Shown: positions 27,190 through 35,952 of the stretch, piece after piece
How positions within the stretch are numbered: the stretch's first letter is position 1
Layout of the letters: the number at the start of each line of letters is the position of its first letter
NCBI RefSeq assembly: GCF_000382145.1
Contig: NZ_KB907648.1
Span: 1 to 42,273, forward strand
DNA from: Psychrobacter lutiphocae DSM 21542
GTDB taxonomy: Bacteria > Pseudomonadota > Gammaproteobacteria > Pseudomonadales > Moraxellaceae
Direction: 5' to 3'
DNA length: 42,273 bases
Translations under genes and position numbers: made by a program
The notes under the pieces: model-generated
What the model was told of the DNA's origin: nothing
The model's database searches: none
The model's input: the letters and a program-made list of their open reading frames with translations, nothing else

Positions 27190-27240
27190 TTGCTAGATAG
27201 GTTAGGCGACCTTGCAAGATAGGTTAGGCGACCTTGATAG
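27190..27240 (+). repeat. 22-bp tandem repeat, ~2.3 copies
   Basis: TTGCTAGATAGGTTAGGCGACC (27190-27211) and TTGCAAGATAGGTTAGGCGACC (27212-27233) are followed by TTGATAG. One base differs. It lies between the convergent hydrolase and hemJ genes. Confidence 0.8.
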
Positions 27241-27293
27241 CATATCAACAGACTCTAGCTTCATTGACAAAAGTTGCTATCGTTTGAAACTGA

Positions 27294-27728
27294 TTAAAAG
27301 GGCTTGACGATTACCAAAATCACAACAGCAATTAAGATAAATACTGGTAGCTCGTTAAACCAGCGCCAAAACACGTGGCTTTTGTAGTGAGGGTCGTCAA
27401 TTAGTTTTTTGCGATAAGCACCACAAATCCCGTGATAAGCTGATAGGAGTACGACTAATAACAGCTTCAGGTGTAGCCAAACTTGCGTTTTATAAACATC
27501 CCAGCCTATATACAACATCCACAAGCCCAATAGCCAAGTGGCAATCATAGAGGGCGTCATAATGCCGCGATACAGTTTGCGCTCCATCAGCTCAAAGCGC
27601 TCTTGACTGACTTTATCCTCACTCATGGCATGATACACAAACAGCCTTGGTAAATAGAAAATAGCGGCAAACCAGCACACCATGGCGATAACGTGTGCCG
27701 CTTTTATCCAGTTTAAATATTCTGCCAT
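27294..27728 (-). CDS. hemJ: Protoporphyrinogen IX oxidase HemJ
   Basis: HemJ oxidises protoporphyrinogen IX to protoporphyrin IX, the penultimate step of haem synthesis, in the inner membrane. The 144-aa protein has the four-helix layout of the former UPF0093 family: KAAHVIAMVCWFAAIFYLPRLFVYH with the conserved His12, a second helix around TWLLGLWMLY, WLHLKLLLVVLLSAYHG with the conserved Lys, and a C-terminal helix after FRWFNE-type FWRWFNELP. Its length is typical. It precedes bioB in reverse order on the same strand (93 bp apart), with no clear terminator between them. Confidence 0.93.
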   Translation of the reverse strand: MAEYLNWIKAAHVIAMVCWFAAIFYLPRLFVYHAMSEDKVSQERFELMERKLYRGIMTPSMIATWLLGLWMLYIGWDVYKTQVWLHLKLLLVVLLSAYHGICGAYRKKLIDDPHYKSHVFWRWFNELPVFILIAVVILVIVKPF

Positions 27729-27821
27729 AACTTATTTTACTCACTTAAAGATGGGTTTGCTTGCTTTAAAGGTTGTCGTTTAAAGCTTAAATATTTAACA
27801 TTAAAGGTTAAGGCTTAAAAC

Positions 27822-28949
27822 TTAAATGTGCGCCTGCTCACCACTGACAGCATCGGTCACTGTAAGCTTTGGCTTTGCGCTGGTTGCGGTGAGCCCTAAC
27901 ATTTGCATTAGTCTATCATCATTCGATTGACTGGCATTATTGGTGGTTAACAGCTTATCACCATAAAAAAAAGAGTTAGCACCTGCCATAAAAGCTAAGG
28001 CTTGCTCCGCATCAGACAAGCTTTCACGCCCTGCTGACAAGCGCACATAGCTGGTTGGACAACAGATGCGGGTGACGGCAATGGTGCGTATCCATTCCAA
28101 AACAGGGAGTTGACCTTTTTTTAAAACCTTATCACCCAAAGGCGTTCCTTTAATCGGTACCAGCAAGTTTACTGGTATAGATTCTGGCGGTAAGGGCATA
28201 CTTGCCAGCTCATACACCCAATCAATACGATCTTCGCGACTTTCTCCCATCCCAACAATGCTGCCACTACAAACATGGATGCCAGATTGGCGTACGTGTG
28301 CCAGTGTTTGCAAGCGTTCATCATAGCTGCGGGTGCTGACTACTTCATCATAATAGCGGCGTGAGGTATCTAAGTTGTGATTGTAATAATCCAGCCCAGC
28401 CTCGGCCAGCTGCTCGGCTTGCTGTGAGTCTAGCATACCTAAGGTCATACAAGTTTCAAGTCCCAATGCTTTGACTTCTTTAATTAATTCAACCAGATAG
28501 GGCATATCCTTGGCGCTGGGATGTTTCCAAGCTGCACCCATACAAAAGCGTGAAGAACCTGAGGCTTTGGCTTGTTTTGCCGCAGTGAGTACTTTTTGGA
28601 TGGCCAATAGCTTTTCTGCTTGCAAGCCGGTTTTGTCTCTGTGGTGACCAGATTGTGAGCAGTAGCCACAGTCTTCTGGGCAGTTGCCGGTTTTGATCGA
28701 CAGTAGGGTGCTAATTTGTACTTCATTGGCGTTAAAGTGCTGGCGGTGTACGTTTTGCGCTTGTAGCAGTAAGTCCATTAAGGGTAAGTCAAACAGCTGG
28801 GCAATGCGCTCACGGCTTGTTGTGTTTGTGGTGCTATTATCTAGGTTATTCACTGTGTTAGCTGCGGGTTGTTGCGCTTGGCTGTCTGTTGCTTGCTGGT
28901 TTAAGCAGGTGCTGGTGCCGGGCTCTTTAATGTTGGCTAAGATTCTCAT
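27822..28949 (-). CDS. bioB: Biotin synthase
   Basis: BioB is a radical-SAM enzyme that inserts sulfur into dethiobiotin. The 375-aa protein has the cluster motif C-x3-C-x2-C (Cys90, 94, 97 in [11 protein letters not shown]), [27 protein letters not shown] and SYVRLSAGR, giving the Cys and Arg ligands of the second [2Fe-2S] cluster. Compared with E. coli it has ~35 extra N-terminal residues rich in Gln, Asn and Thr. The long start is supported by AAGGA six bases before the ATG. No other bio genes are in the window, so bioB is separate from a bioAFCD cluster, as is common in Moraxellaceae. Confidence 0.96.
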   Translation of the reverse strand: MRILANIKEPGTSTCLNQQATDSQAQQPAANTVNNLDNSTTNTTSRERIAQLFDLPLMDLLLQAQNVHRQHFNANEVQISTLLSIKTGNCPEDCGYCSQSGHHRDKTGLQAEKLLAIQKVLTAAKQAKASGSSRFCMGAAWKHPSAKDMPYLVELIKEVKALGLETCMTLGMLDSQQAEQLAEAGLDYYNHNLDTSRRYYDEVVSTRSYDERLQTLAHVRQSGIHVCSGSIVGMGESREDRIDWVYELASMPLPPESIPVNLLVPIKGTPLGDKVLKKGQLPVLEWIRTIAVTRICCPTSYVRLSAGRESLSDAEQALAFMAGANSFFYGDKLLTTNNASQSNDDRLMQMLGLTATSAKPKLTVTDAVSGEQAHI

Positions 28950-29071
28950 ATCAGTCCTTTGTTCTTTTTAGTTATTGTTTTTAGTTGTTGTATTTGGTTA
29001 TCGTATTCTAACAACGAAGTAGCCAAAACAAAAACGTTTAAAAAAATTGAAAAAAACGGGCTAATAAAAAC

Positions 29072-29110
29072 GCGCAAACAAAAACGCCCAAGTAGATGCT
29101 ACTTAGGCGC
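29072..29110 (-). terminator. Terminator of the SCP2-like gene
   Basis: On the - strand GCGCCTAAGTAG pairs with CTACTTGGGCG around a short loop, followed by TTTTTG. It lies ~90 bp past the stop of the gene at 29197 and upstream of bioB. An 18-bp-spaced direct repeat of CTATTTAACAGCTAT (29116 and 29134) sits beside it. Confidence 0.75.
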
Positions 29111-29196
29111 ATAAGCTATTTAACAGCTATCAACTATTTAACAGCTATTAATTAATAGTAACGGCTTAATAGCAACCAATTATTTACCAGCGTATC

Positions 29197-29703
29197 TTAG
29201 CGTGAGTGCTTATTGCTGGCTTTACTAATGACTTGTGCCACCAAGCCTTGTGCTTTTTCTGCAAAAGGACGAGCTTTTTCTAACAGAGGCTTTACCTCAT
29301 CTGGTATCTCTGGCACGATATATTTTGCCAATTGGCCAAACCACATTAGCAGGCTGTAATCACCTTCAACCGTCATTTCTTTGTCTTGAATAGCGCTCAT
29401 AAAGGCGGCCATGTCACCAGCGGTAAGCAGTTTTACACCTGTCATAGAGTCTTTGAAGTCAATGCGTAGGCGTGGCTGATTAGCAGTACCAGCGTACTGT
29501 TTGAAGGTTCCTGTGTCAAAGACATAGTAACGGGCAATACCATCTGTTTTACTACCAAACTCGATGCTAATTTTACGCTCATTTAATAGTTGTTGAATCT
29601 CAGGGTTTTTGCTTTTGGTAAGCATGGTCAAGCGGATACCGATCGCAGCCAGTAGAGCGTCTAATGGATTGGGTTTGATGTCTAAAATAGGAAGCGTAAA
29701 CAT
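29197..29703 (-). CDS. SCP2 sterol-binding-domain-like protein
   Basis: The 168-aa product has the features of an SCP2-like lipid-binding fold: strands ISIEFGSKTDGIARYYVFDTG and QPRLRIDFKDS, then a helical LLTAGDMAAFMSAIQDKEMTVEGDYSLLMWFGQL segment that matches the typical end of bacterial SCP2 domains. A C-terminal amphipathic helix rich in Lys/Ala/Glu follows. There is no signal peptide, so it is presumably cytoplasmic; in related bacteria such proteins are linked to lipid or quinone handling. The specific ligand is unknown. It is monocistronic with its own terminator. Confidence 0.75.
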   Translation of the reverse strand: MFTLPILDIKPNPLDALLAAIGIRLTMLTKSKNPEIQQLLNERKISIEFGSKTDGIARYYVFDTGTFKQYAGTANQPRLRIDFKDSMTGVKLLTAGDMAAFMSAIQDKEMTVEGDYSLLMWFGQLAKYIVPEIPDEVKPLLEKARPFAEKAQGLVAQVISKASNKHSR

Positions 29704-29857
29704 GGTTAAATCCAGATTAAAAAGTAAGTGAAGTAGGTGCAGATATAATGCTTTATACCGTCTTCTTCAACAGTCTGCAAGTTATTTTGACATTAATTTT
29801 AGAACTTATGCAAACTCAAGGTTTATTAAAACAAAAATGAAAACAAAACCCAAACCA

Positions 29858-29897
29858 AATAAAACAAAGCCCCATCTATTGACGAGACTTTGTTTGA
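29858..29897 (-). terminator. Terminator of the membrane protein gene at 29950
   Basis: On the - strand AAACAAAGTCTC pairs with GGGGCTTTGTTT (G-T pairs included), followed by a T-rich stretch, 55 bp after the stop. Confidence 0.6.
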
Positions 29898-29949
29898 ATA
29901 AAGCTTTTCATAACTGCTATATGAAGGGCAGGTTGCCGTTAGCAATCAG

Positions 29950-30438
29950 TTAATTGCGAAAACGTGGCTTGTAATTGTTATAAATAGGGGTGTGCTCAAT
30001 GTACTTATCTTGTTGCTTACGTACTTTTGCACTGTTACGCATAAATACCGGTTTATGAGCTGCGGTATTTACCTTATGCACGACTTGACGCCGAGGGGGT
30101 AATGGTTCAACACCACGTTTAACTGTTGCTCGGTTTTGTTTGGCGTATTGTTTGTAGCGGTAGCCAATAAATGCAGCTAGGGTAACCCAAGTTATAAGCA
30201 ATGCAGCGACATAGCTGTAGCCTTTGCTGAGGGCTGTGATATTGATAAGAATTGATTGAATGCCTTCAATAACAATCCAGTAGCTCATGCCTGCAAATAA
30301 GTAGCCAAGCAAGTAGCGGCGGTCTGAAAAAAAGGTGGCGATTAAGCCGATAGTAAGCAGCACAAAGCCTAGTGTGGACCAAGTAAATGCGCTGGTAGAA
30401 CCCGTGTGACTAGTCGCCATAATGGTAAGAATTGCCAT
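29950..30438 (-). CDS. Small membrane protein of unknown function with basic C-terminal tail
   Basis: The 162-aa product is not recognised. Three hydrophobic helices are apparent (~14-34 around TLGFVLLTIGLIATFF; ~40-65 around YLLGYLFAGMSYWIVIEGI; ~73-92 around YVAALLITWVTLAAFIGY). A strongly basic tail of ~65 residues (KRGVEPLPPRRQ, KVRKQQDKY) follows, presumably cytoplasmic. The ATG at 30438 is chosen because GAGG lies eight bases upstream; an in-frame TTG at 30465 is longer but lacks a site. It has its own terminator. Confidence 0.7.
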   Translation of the reverse strand: MAILTIMATSHTGSTSAFTWSTLGFVLLTIGLIATFFSDRRYLLGYLFAGMSYWIVIEGIQSILINITALSKGYSYVAALLITWVTLAAFIGYRYKQYAKQNRATVKRGVEPLPPRRQVVHKVNTAAHKPVFMRNSAKVRKQQDKYIEHTPIYNNYKPRFRN

Positions 30439-30757
30439 GTTAATTGCCTCATGAACGGTCAACAAAGACAGACTAAGTATGAGTCATCTGTGTTGATTGT
30501 TGCGATTGGTTACTTGTTATTATGCAGATGTTTTATGAAAATACAAAGACTATCTGGCGAATTTACGACAGCAGTTGTCGTTTATTTTTTTTAAAAAATC
30601 GACTCGGGTGTGTAGGCTAGATAATTCATAATGTTCGCAAAAAAATTAATTGCTAAAAAAAATTGTTAAAAAACTGTGTCAATTGTTGGTGTTTTATGTT
30701 GACATCCATCTTTTTACCAAATCAACGCTGTAAGCAGATAATTTAAATTGAGTAAAT
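30439..30757. other. AT-rich spacer upstream of the 29950 gene
   Basis: About 320 bp of AT-rich sequence between the - strand membrane protein gene and the serB terminator. The 62-codon ORF on the + strand (30406-30594) overlaps the start of the membrane protein gene and looks spurious. The promoter of the membrane protein gene must lie here but no clear hexamers were placed. Confidence 0.4.
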
Positions 30758-30803
30758 AAAAAAACCAGACTCCACAGCCACAAAAGTAGAAGTCTGGCTT
30801 TTT
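30757..30803 (-). terminator. Terminator of serB
   Basis: CCAGACT (30765-30771) pairs with AGTCTGG (30791-30797) around a 19-nt loop. On the - strand the stem is followed by seven T, 30 bp past the serB stop. Confidence 0.8.
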
Positions 30804-30826
30804 GCTAGAGGCTGTATACAGCTCGC

Positions 30827-32140
30827 TTAAAGCAAGTCTTGTGCTGAATACCCTAGTACATAGAGCACCCCTTCAAGTCCAGTGGCATTAATGGCTGCAT
30901 CGGCACGGGCACGGACAATTGGTTTGGCATGGTATGCCACACCAATATCGGCAATCGCCATCATGGCTAGGTCGTTGGCTCCATCACCGACACAGATCGC
31001 TTGTGCTGTTGAAATTCCCATACGCTTAGTTACCTGCTCAACGATAGCGGCTTTACGCTCCCCATTCACAATAGGCAGGACAACATTGCCAGTAACAATA
31101 CCATCTTCTATATCTAGCTCATTGGCATAGACCTCATCGATACCAAGCTCTTTCGCGATACGCTGGGCGAAGTAGGTAAATCCGCCAGAGACTAACACTG
31201 TATGATAATCGAGCGACTTTAAGGTAGCGATTAGGGTACGAGCTCCTGCTGACAAGCTAAGCTTGTCTTGGATAGTATCTAATACCTCGGTGGATAGCCC
31301 TTCTAATAATGCCACACGCTGGCTAAAAGAGGTGTCAAAATCTATCTCGCCACGCATGGCAGATTCAGTAATTTCACTGACCTGGTCACCGATATTGGCA
31401 TGTTTGGCCAGCTCAACAATCACCTCTTGCTCAATTAAGGTTGAATCCATATCAAATACCGCCACCTTGTGTGGGCGTAACATTTTGGCTAAGGACACGA
31501 TATGACAGTCAATGGCTGCATCACCGCCAAGCTTATCTGTAATCGGTAAGGTGGCGATAAATTGACGTAGGTGTGAGGTCATACCATCATCTAGCAAACG
31601 AGCGGCGGCGGCTTTTTTGCCTGGTTGCATAGTTGCGGTATCGGTTGGCATTAAGATATAGCGGTAGGTGAGGACAGGCGTTAAGCGATCACTACCACTG
31701 ATGTCTTGTAGCTCATCGGTATTGTGCGCCACCTTGATAAGTTGCCAGGACGGGTTTTGTTGTGACCAGCCGTCAATATGTGTTTCAAACGCAGTCTTTT
31801 TGTCAGCGTCTGCATTATCAGGGGTGATGAGTGCTTGTTTTTGCACCACCACGGAGAGTGCAAATACGGGCAAGGCCTCTAATTGCTCGATTAAGCTGAG
31901 CGAGATTTGGCCGGCAATTTTTTGGCTACATTGCAGTTGCACATCATCAAAGCGTAATTGTTGTGGCAATAAGTCGTTGGCTTTTTGTAAGGCGGTCAGC
32001 CAAGATTGCAAATGAGCGGTCATGCCTGCGCCAAAGCTTGCAAAATTTGCTAAGTTTTGATTGTCACTTGCCACGTTAATGTCCGTTTGCGTGGTCAAAA
32101 TGGCATTATTTTGGTAATTAGTTGTAGTATTTTTTGTCAT
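30827..32140 (-). CDS. serB: Phosphoserine phosphatase
   Basis: SerB dephosphorylates O-phospho-L-serine, the last step of serine synthesis. The 437-aa protein has a ~220-residue N-terminal part and a C-terminal HAD phosphatase with motif I FDMDSTL (nucleophile Asp230), motif II VLVSGGFTYF, the motif III Lys in NGERKAAI, and motif IV GDGANDLAMM. The N-terminal region is longer than in E. coli (322 aa) and close in length to Pseudomonas SerB, where it holds ACT-like regulatory domains; here it is divergent, so that domain is inferred from length. AAGGGG lies 12 bases before the ATG. It is divergent from the YtjB-like gene. Confidence 0.95.
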   Translation of the reverse strand: MTKNTTTNYQNNAILTTQTDINVASDNQNLANFASFGAGMTAHLQSWLTALQKANDLLPQQLRFDDVQLQCSQKIAGQISLSLIEQLEALPVFALSVVVQKQALITPDNADADKKTAFETHIDGWSQQNPSWQLIKVAHNTDELQDISGSDRLTPVLTYRYILMPTDTATMQPGKKAAAARLLDDGMTSHLRQFIATLPITDKLGGDAAIDCHIVSLAKMLRPHKVAVFDMDSTLIEQEVIVELAKHANIGDQVSEITESAMRGEIDFDTSFSQRVALLEGLSTEVLDTIQDKLSLSAGARTLIATLKSLDYHTVLVSGGFTYFAQRIAKELGIDEVYANELDIEDGIVTGNVVLPIVNGERKAAIVEQVTKRMGISTAQAICVGDGANDLAMMAIADIGVAYHAKPIVRARADAAINATGLEGVLYVLGYSAQDLL

Positions 32141-32239
32141 GGTGAGCGTTGCCCCTTGTAAGCGTAAGCAAGATTAGGAATAATAGAGCGTGCTCAAAAA
32201 TAGCGCACCCCCTACCTATTAACAAAAGTTTAGCATAAC

Positions 32240-33733
32240 ATGACCTATTTAGCGCCACGGCAAGGCTTGTTTGCCATAATTATTCTTATCAGCTTTTTTA
32301 TACAGACACTTTTGTTGTTGATCAGTAGCAGTCAACAAATCGATGAGCTCAAGATGCAAACAGGTGAGCGCATGCTAGTGCAGCTGATTGAAGAGGTGAA
32401 GCTACCTTTATTAAGTAAAGATAAGGTCAGCTTGAGTGTTTTAACTGGACGTTACACCAGTGAAAATAATGTGGCCAGCTTGACCATCAAAGATATCGAC
32501 AACGAAGTGCTATTACAAACTGGGCAAGCACAAATGCTTGAAGGTGATAATATCGAGCAGCCAGTGATCTTAGGTGATACGGTGATTGGCTCGGTACAGA
32601 TGACACTACGTAAGACCAGTAATGGCGAGATAATTGCGTCTCAGTGGCTGTTTATTTTGGGATCGTTTATCACCCATTTATTAATTTGGCTGCTGTATGG
32701 TTATATTGCACGTCCAACACGAGCACAATTGGCAGCATTAAGCCGTGAAGTGCAAGATTATTTGATTCGCCAAAATCGGTTACCCATAGCTGGGCAAGGC
32801 GTATCCACAGCCACAAGCACATCAGGGCAAGCTGGCTTGAATATACATCAAGCACTTGGTGACTATATCAAAGCACATCAAGACTCAACTGAGACTGGTG
32901 ATACTAAGATACCAGTAGATAATAGCGCAAAGACAGACCCAGCCATAGGGCAGAGTGCTTTGCAGCGGAGTAGTAGTCAACCTAACGAGCATCTTCCTGT
33001 CGATTATAGTGCTGGTAGCGTCAGTTCTGAAGGTGGTCTAAGTGCAAACGGTGGCCTAAGTGCAAACGGTAGCCTAAGTGCAAACGGTGCTGAACACAAC
33101 AGTAATAGTGATGGTGCGACAAAAGCCTTAGTAGCGGACAGAGCTTTGAAGGTAGCCAGTGTGCAGATTCACTTTTATGACCCGAATTCTTTGTTAAAGA
33201 CTTTGGCGCATGAAAAGTCAGAGCCTTATTTTGCACTATGTACCCAGCTACTAGAGCGCACCATTGAAGAATTGTTAAAGCAGCAAATATTATTTGGTAT
33301 TAAATTAAAAAATAAGCCTATATTTGATGAAAATGGAGCAACGGTTGAATTTATTGGCACGACCAGTCATAGTAAGGTAGGCTTAGCAGCGATGATGCTT
33401 GCCAAAGCTTATGTAATGCTTAATCAGGTCACTTATATGAAACATCGAGAGTTACAGCGTTTTGCGCTTGAGATCATGGTGGGAGTGAGTGACCAAGAGA
33501 GTAGTGATAAGTTACAGCATCTGATGCTAAATAATGCGAAAGCTAATGATATCTTGACTTTATTGCCAGTTGAAGGTATTAAACAGTTACGCGGCTTGAT
33601 TCAGTTGAGTAGCTTGAAGAATCCAACCACTGTGTATGAGCGTGACTGTGCCCATTTAGATGGGGTAAGTGACTCTATGATGCAACGCTTAATTAACGTG
33701 CGTGATGGGGTGTTATTATCAGCGTTAAGCTAA
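32240..33733 (+). CDS. Two-TM membrane protein divergent from serB, YtjB/Smp-like position
   Basis: The 497-aa product has TM1 (~9-30, FAIIILISFFIQTLLLL), an extracytoplasmic domain (~31-136) resembling small sensor domains, TM2 (~137-158, WLFILGSFITHLLIWLLYGYI) and a long cytoplasmic part. A Ser/Thr/Asn/Gly-rich linker (~190-290) contains three tandem GGLSAN-type hexapeptides, and a folded C-terminal domain of ~190 residues follows (VQIHFYDPNSLLKTL...FALEIMVGVSD). E. coli ytjB (smp), also divergent from serB, encodes a two-TM protein of unknown role; the TM1-domain-TM2 start and context match that family loosely. The C-terminal domain is not recognised. No kinase or GGDEF motif is seen. Confidence 0.75.
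   Translation: MTYLAPRQGLFAIIILISFFIQTLLLLISSSQQIDELKMQTGERMLVQLIEEVKLPLLSKDKVSLSVLTGRYTSENNVASLTIKDIDNEVLLQTGQAQMLEGDNIEQPVILGDTVIGSVQMTLRKTSNGEIIASQWLFILGSFITHLLIWLLYGYIARPTRAQLAALSREVQDYLIRQNRLPIAGQGVSTATSTSGQAGLNIHQALGDYIKAHQDSTETGDTKIPVDNSAKTDPAIGQSALQRSSSQPNEHLPVDYSAGSVSSEGGLSANGGLSANGSLSANGAEHNSNSDGATKALVADRALKVASVQIHFYDPNSLLKTLAHEKSEPYFALCTQLLERTIEELLKQQILFGIKLKNKPIFDENGATVEFIGTTSHSKVGLAAMMLAKAYVMLNQVTYMKHRELQRFALEIMVGVSDQESSDKLQHLMLNNAKANDILTLLPVEGIKQLRGLIQLSSLKNPTTVYERDCAHLDGVSDSMMQRLINVRDGVLLSALS
33032..33085 (+). repeat. In-frame 18-bp tandem repeat, three copies
   Basis: GGTGGTCTAAGTGCAAAC, GGTGGCCTAAGTGCAAAC and GGTAGCCTAAGTGCAAAC (33032, 33050, 33068) encode GGLSAN, GGLSAN and GSLSAN. 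Copy-number change would keep the frame. Confidence 0.9.
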
Positions 33734-33965
33734 TAGATCAGCGGTTTATGTGTCGTTAGCTGGCGATATTATAAACTGGATATATTGCCAGCGAGTCTTC
33801 AGCTATTGCCTATTTGAGCAGGGCTGTATAGAATTCGACCGCTTGATTCTTGAAGCAGCTACTTTTAGAAGGTGTTGTTAATACAGTAGCAATAACATCA
33901 ATAGCTAAGAGTGGCCATTACTATTTACTCGGTCAATCAGACCATTAGGATAAGAGGAAGCAGAC

Positions 33966-34208
33966 ATGAGTGATAATGATCTTGATGATTTCGATGATGA
34001 TAACTTTGAAGATGATGATGATGCAAAAAAAGTTGATGAAGTGGAAGCAGAAGCTGAAGCGGCACGTCTAACCAGTCTTGAAAAGCGTCGTCTTATTGAT
34101 AATATGTTAGAAGAAAAGCGTTTGGCCCGTGAGCTAAAAGATGGCTTTGACGATGACTTTGATGACGATTTCGACGATGATGACGATTTCGACGATGATG
34201 ACGATTAA
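33966..34208 (+). CDS. Very acidic 80-aa protein with Asp-rich ends
   Basis: The product has an Asp-rich N-terminus (DDFDDDNFEDDDD), a central charged helix (TSLEKRRLIDNMLEEKRLAREL, quoted in part) and a C-terminus of almost only Asp and Phe. The central RR-x(7-9)-E-+-R-L pattern recalls small PA3496-type proteins of gamma-proteobacteria, a tentative match. The C-terminal coding sequence contains an 18-bp tandem duplication (34164-34199). AGAGGAAG lies upstream of the ATG. The Asp-rich tails could bind metal or basic partners; no function is established. The UPF0149 gene follows 72 bp downstream. Confidence 0.75.
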   Translation: MSDNDLDDFDDDNFEDDDDAKKVDEVEAEAEAARLTSLEKRRLIDNMLEEKRLARELKDGFDDDFDDDFDDDDDFDDDDD

Positions 34209-34213
34209 CACTT

Positions 34214-34244
34214 GCGGTTGGCAAAAGCTAACCGCATTTTATTT
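34214..34244 (+). terminator. Probable terminator after the acidic protein gene
   Basis: GCGGTTGGC (34214-34222) pairs with GCTAACCGC (34227-34235) around AAAA, followed by ATTTTATTT. The T-tract is interrupted, so read-through to the next gene is possible. Confidence 0.65.
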
Positions 34245-34280
34245 GTAGCCAATAGACCTTGATAAAAAAAAGAGACCATC

Positions 34281-34832
34281 ATGACCTTATACGATTTACA
34301 AGATTACCTCAACTCTGATGCCAATGAATATGGGTTAGATAGCATTGCTACTCATGGTTTTTTGACGGCAACCATAGTCGGCATGCCACTGCCCAACTGG
34401 CTATCCCATTTGTTTGAAGGTCAAGAGGATAAAGTGGCTACTGATATCAAAAATGCCATTATCAACTGGCGTGAGGAGATGTTAGGTGACCTACAAAGTG
34501 AAGAGGGCATTGCGCTGCCATTAGAGTTTGACGAAGAGTCTGGCGAAATGGACTTTTCACCTGAGTCTGAGCTAACGGCTTGGTCAATTGGCTTTGTTGA
34601 TGCCATGTATGGTGATGAAAACGTAGATTGGTTTAGCGATGAAGAGATCAGTGAAGATGTTGCTATGCTCACTCTTCCTATGATGGTGTTTAGTGGTATA
34701 GACACGGTGGATGGCGAAGAGGATGAGGGCTTAGCTGCAATTCGTCGTGATGACGATGCGTTGGCACAAATGGCAAATAGCATCGAAGGTAATTTAACTG
34801 AGTTATTTTTATTATTCCATACAGAAGAATAA
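34281..34832 (+). CDS. UPF0149 (YecA/YgfB) family protein
   Basis: The 183-aa acidic protein fits UPF0149: LDSIATHGFLTATIVGMPLP (the conserved HGFL motif), a central ESELTAWSIGFVDAMYG and DVAMLTLPMMVFSGID, and the ending ELFLLFH. It lacks the C-terminal SEC-C zinc motif present in E. coli YecA. No catalytic residues are known for this group. In Pseudomonas a YgfB homologue affects beta-lactamase regulation, but transfer of that role is not justified. AAGAGA precedes the ATG. It is followed 36 bp downstream by a YbjQ-family gene on the same strand. Confidence 0.85.
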   Translation: MTLYDLQDYLNSDANEYGLDSIATHGFLTATIVGMPLPNWLSHLFEGQEDKVATDIKNAIINWREEMLGDLQSEEGIALPLEFDEESGEMDFSPESELTAWSIGFVDAMYGDENVDWFSDEEISEDVAMLTLPMMVFSGIDTVDGEEDEGLAAIRRDDDALAQMANSIEGNLTELFLLFHTEE

Positions 34833-34868
34833 TCTCTTGAAAAGATCTATGACATCAAAGAGTTTACT

Positions 34869-35318
34869 ATGAGCGTACTGTTATCTAATCTTGAACACCT
34901 TCCTGGCTATACCATAACCGAAAGATTGGATGTGGTATATGGCAGTACGGTGCGTTCAAAGCATGTCGGCAAAGATATCTTTGCTAGTTTAAAAAACATC
35001 GTCGGTGGTGAGCTTACCGCTTATACCGAACTGCTAGAAGAGTCTCGCCAAGAAGCGATAGATCGTATGTTGGTCAAAGCACAAGCCTTGGGCGCAGATG
35101 CCATTGTGGGCTTGCGATTTTCGACTTCAAGCATTGCGCAAGGTGCTTCTGAGTTATTCGTATATGGGACAGCAGTGAGAGTCGTGCCTAATAACAACCC
35201 ACCTCAATCCGTCACTGCGCCACCGCCACTATCATCTGAGCCGACTTTTGAATCAGAGTCATCAGATGTCCCACCTTTGCCAGGCTCGTCAGCCAACGCC
35301 AATACGGATCAACTTTAA
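34869..35318 (+). CDS. YbjQ family (UPF0145) protein
   Basis: The 149-aa protein has the YbjQ pattern: LPGYTITERLDVVYGSTVRS, KDIFASLKNIVGGELTAYTELLEESRQEAIDRM, ALGADAIVGLRFSTSSI and ELFVYGTAVRV. YbjQ proteins form pentameric rings of unknown, possibly metal-related, function. The family's usual length (~107) is exceeded by a Pro/Ser-rich C-terminal tail (~112-149). It lies 36 bp behind the UPF0149 gene and before a second YbjQ-like gene, so the three may form an operon. Confidence 0.92.
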   Translation: MSVLLSNLEHLPGYTITERLDVVYGSTVRSKHVGKDIFASLKNIVGGELTAYTELLEESRQEAIDRMLVKAQALGADAIVGLRFSTSSIAQGASELFVYGTAVRVVPNNNPPQSVTAPPPLSSEPTFESESSDVPPLPGSSANANTDQL

Positions 35319-35451
35319 GTAACACCGTGCTTTATTTGGCAGATCCTGATGACAGCTTTGCTTGGCAAAGTCTGGTTAGAGTAAGGTTAATTGGGCTGAA
35401 CGAACGGCGATTGCTAATAGCAGCTAACCGGTAGATTAAGGGCAAAAGTGG

Positions 35452-35952
35452 ATGGAGATACTGCTTAATTTTTTACTTAACAACAGCATTATTATTGGGC
35501 TGTTTATATTGGGCTGGGTATTTGGTCGTTATAATGAACATGATCATCTAAAAAAGCTAGCGGTTGCCGAAAAAGAGCTGGGACATATCATTGTTTCAAG
35601 CGAGCGCTTCTATCAGCCTAAAATTGCTGAAGGTACTCAAGGGGTCTTGGTCATAGGGAGTGTGGTGATTGCGCAAGATTATTTTAAAATGATTGTGGCC
35701 AGAATACTTAATATCTTTGGCAAAAACCTAACCACCTATGAGACCTTACTGGATCGTGCCCGCCGAGAAGCTGTGGTGCGGATGAAGCTAGAAGCGCAGT
35801 TTTTGGGCTACAATCAGGTGTTTGGTTTACGTTTGGAGGTGACCAATATTAATATTACTGGCGGTATGGTTGAAGCCATTGCCTATGGTACAGCAGTTTA
35901 TACAGTGGACAATCCAAAGATACCACCACCGTTGCATACGGCCATGGCTTAG
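35452..35952 (+). CDS. YbjQ-like protein with N-terminal transmembrane segment
   Basis: The 166-aa product starts with one hydrophobic segment (~8-24, NSIIIGLFILGWVFG). A YbjQ-like domain follows: HIIVSSERFYQPKIAEGTQG, VLVIGSVVIAQDYFKMIVARILNIFGKNLTTYETLLDRARREAVVRM (quoted in parts), FGLRLEVTNI and EAIAYGTAVYTV. It is a diverged paralogue of the preceding gene, tethered to the membrane. The ATG at 35452 is preceded by AAGTGG; the spacer from the first copy is 133 bp. Two membrane and soluble forms side by side may form mixed rings; this is inference. The function is unknown. Confidence 0.85.
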   Translation: MEILLNFLLNNSIIIGLFILGWVFGRYNEHDHLKKLAVAEKELGHIIVSSERFYQPKIAEGTQGVLVIGSVVIAQDYFKMIVARILNIFGKNLTTYETLLDRARREAVVRMKLEAQFLGYNQVFGLRLEVTNINITGGMVEAIAYGTAVYTVDNPKIPPPLHTAMA

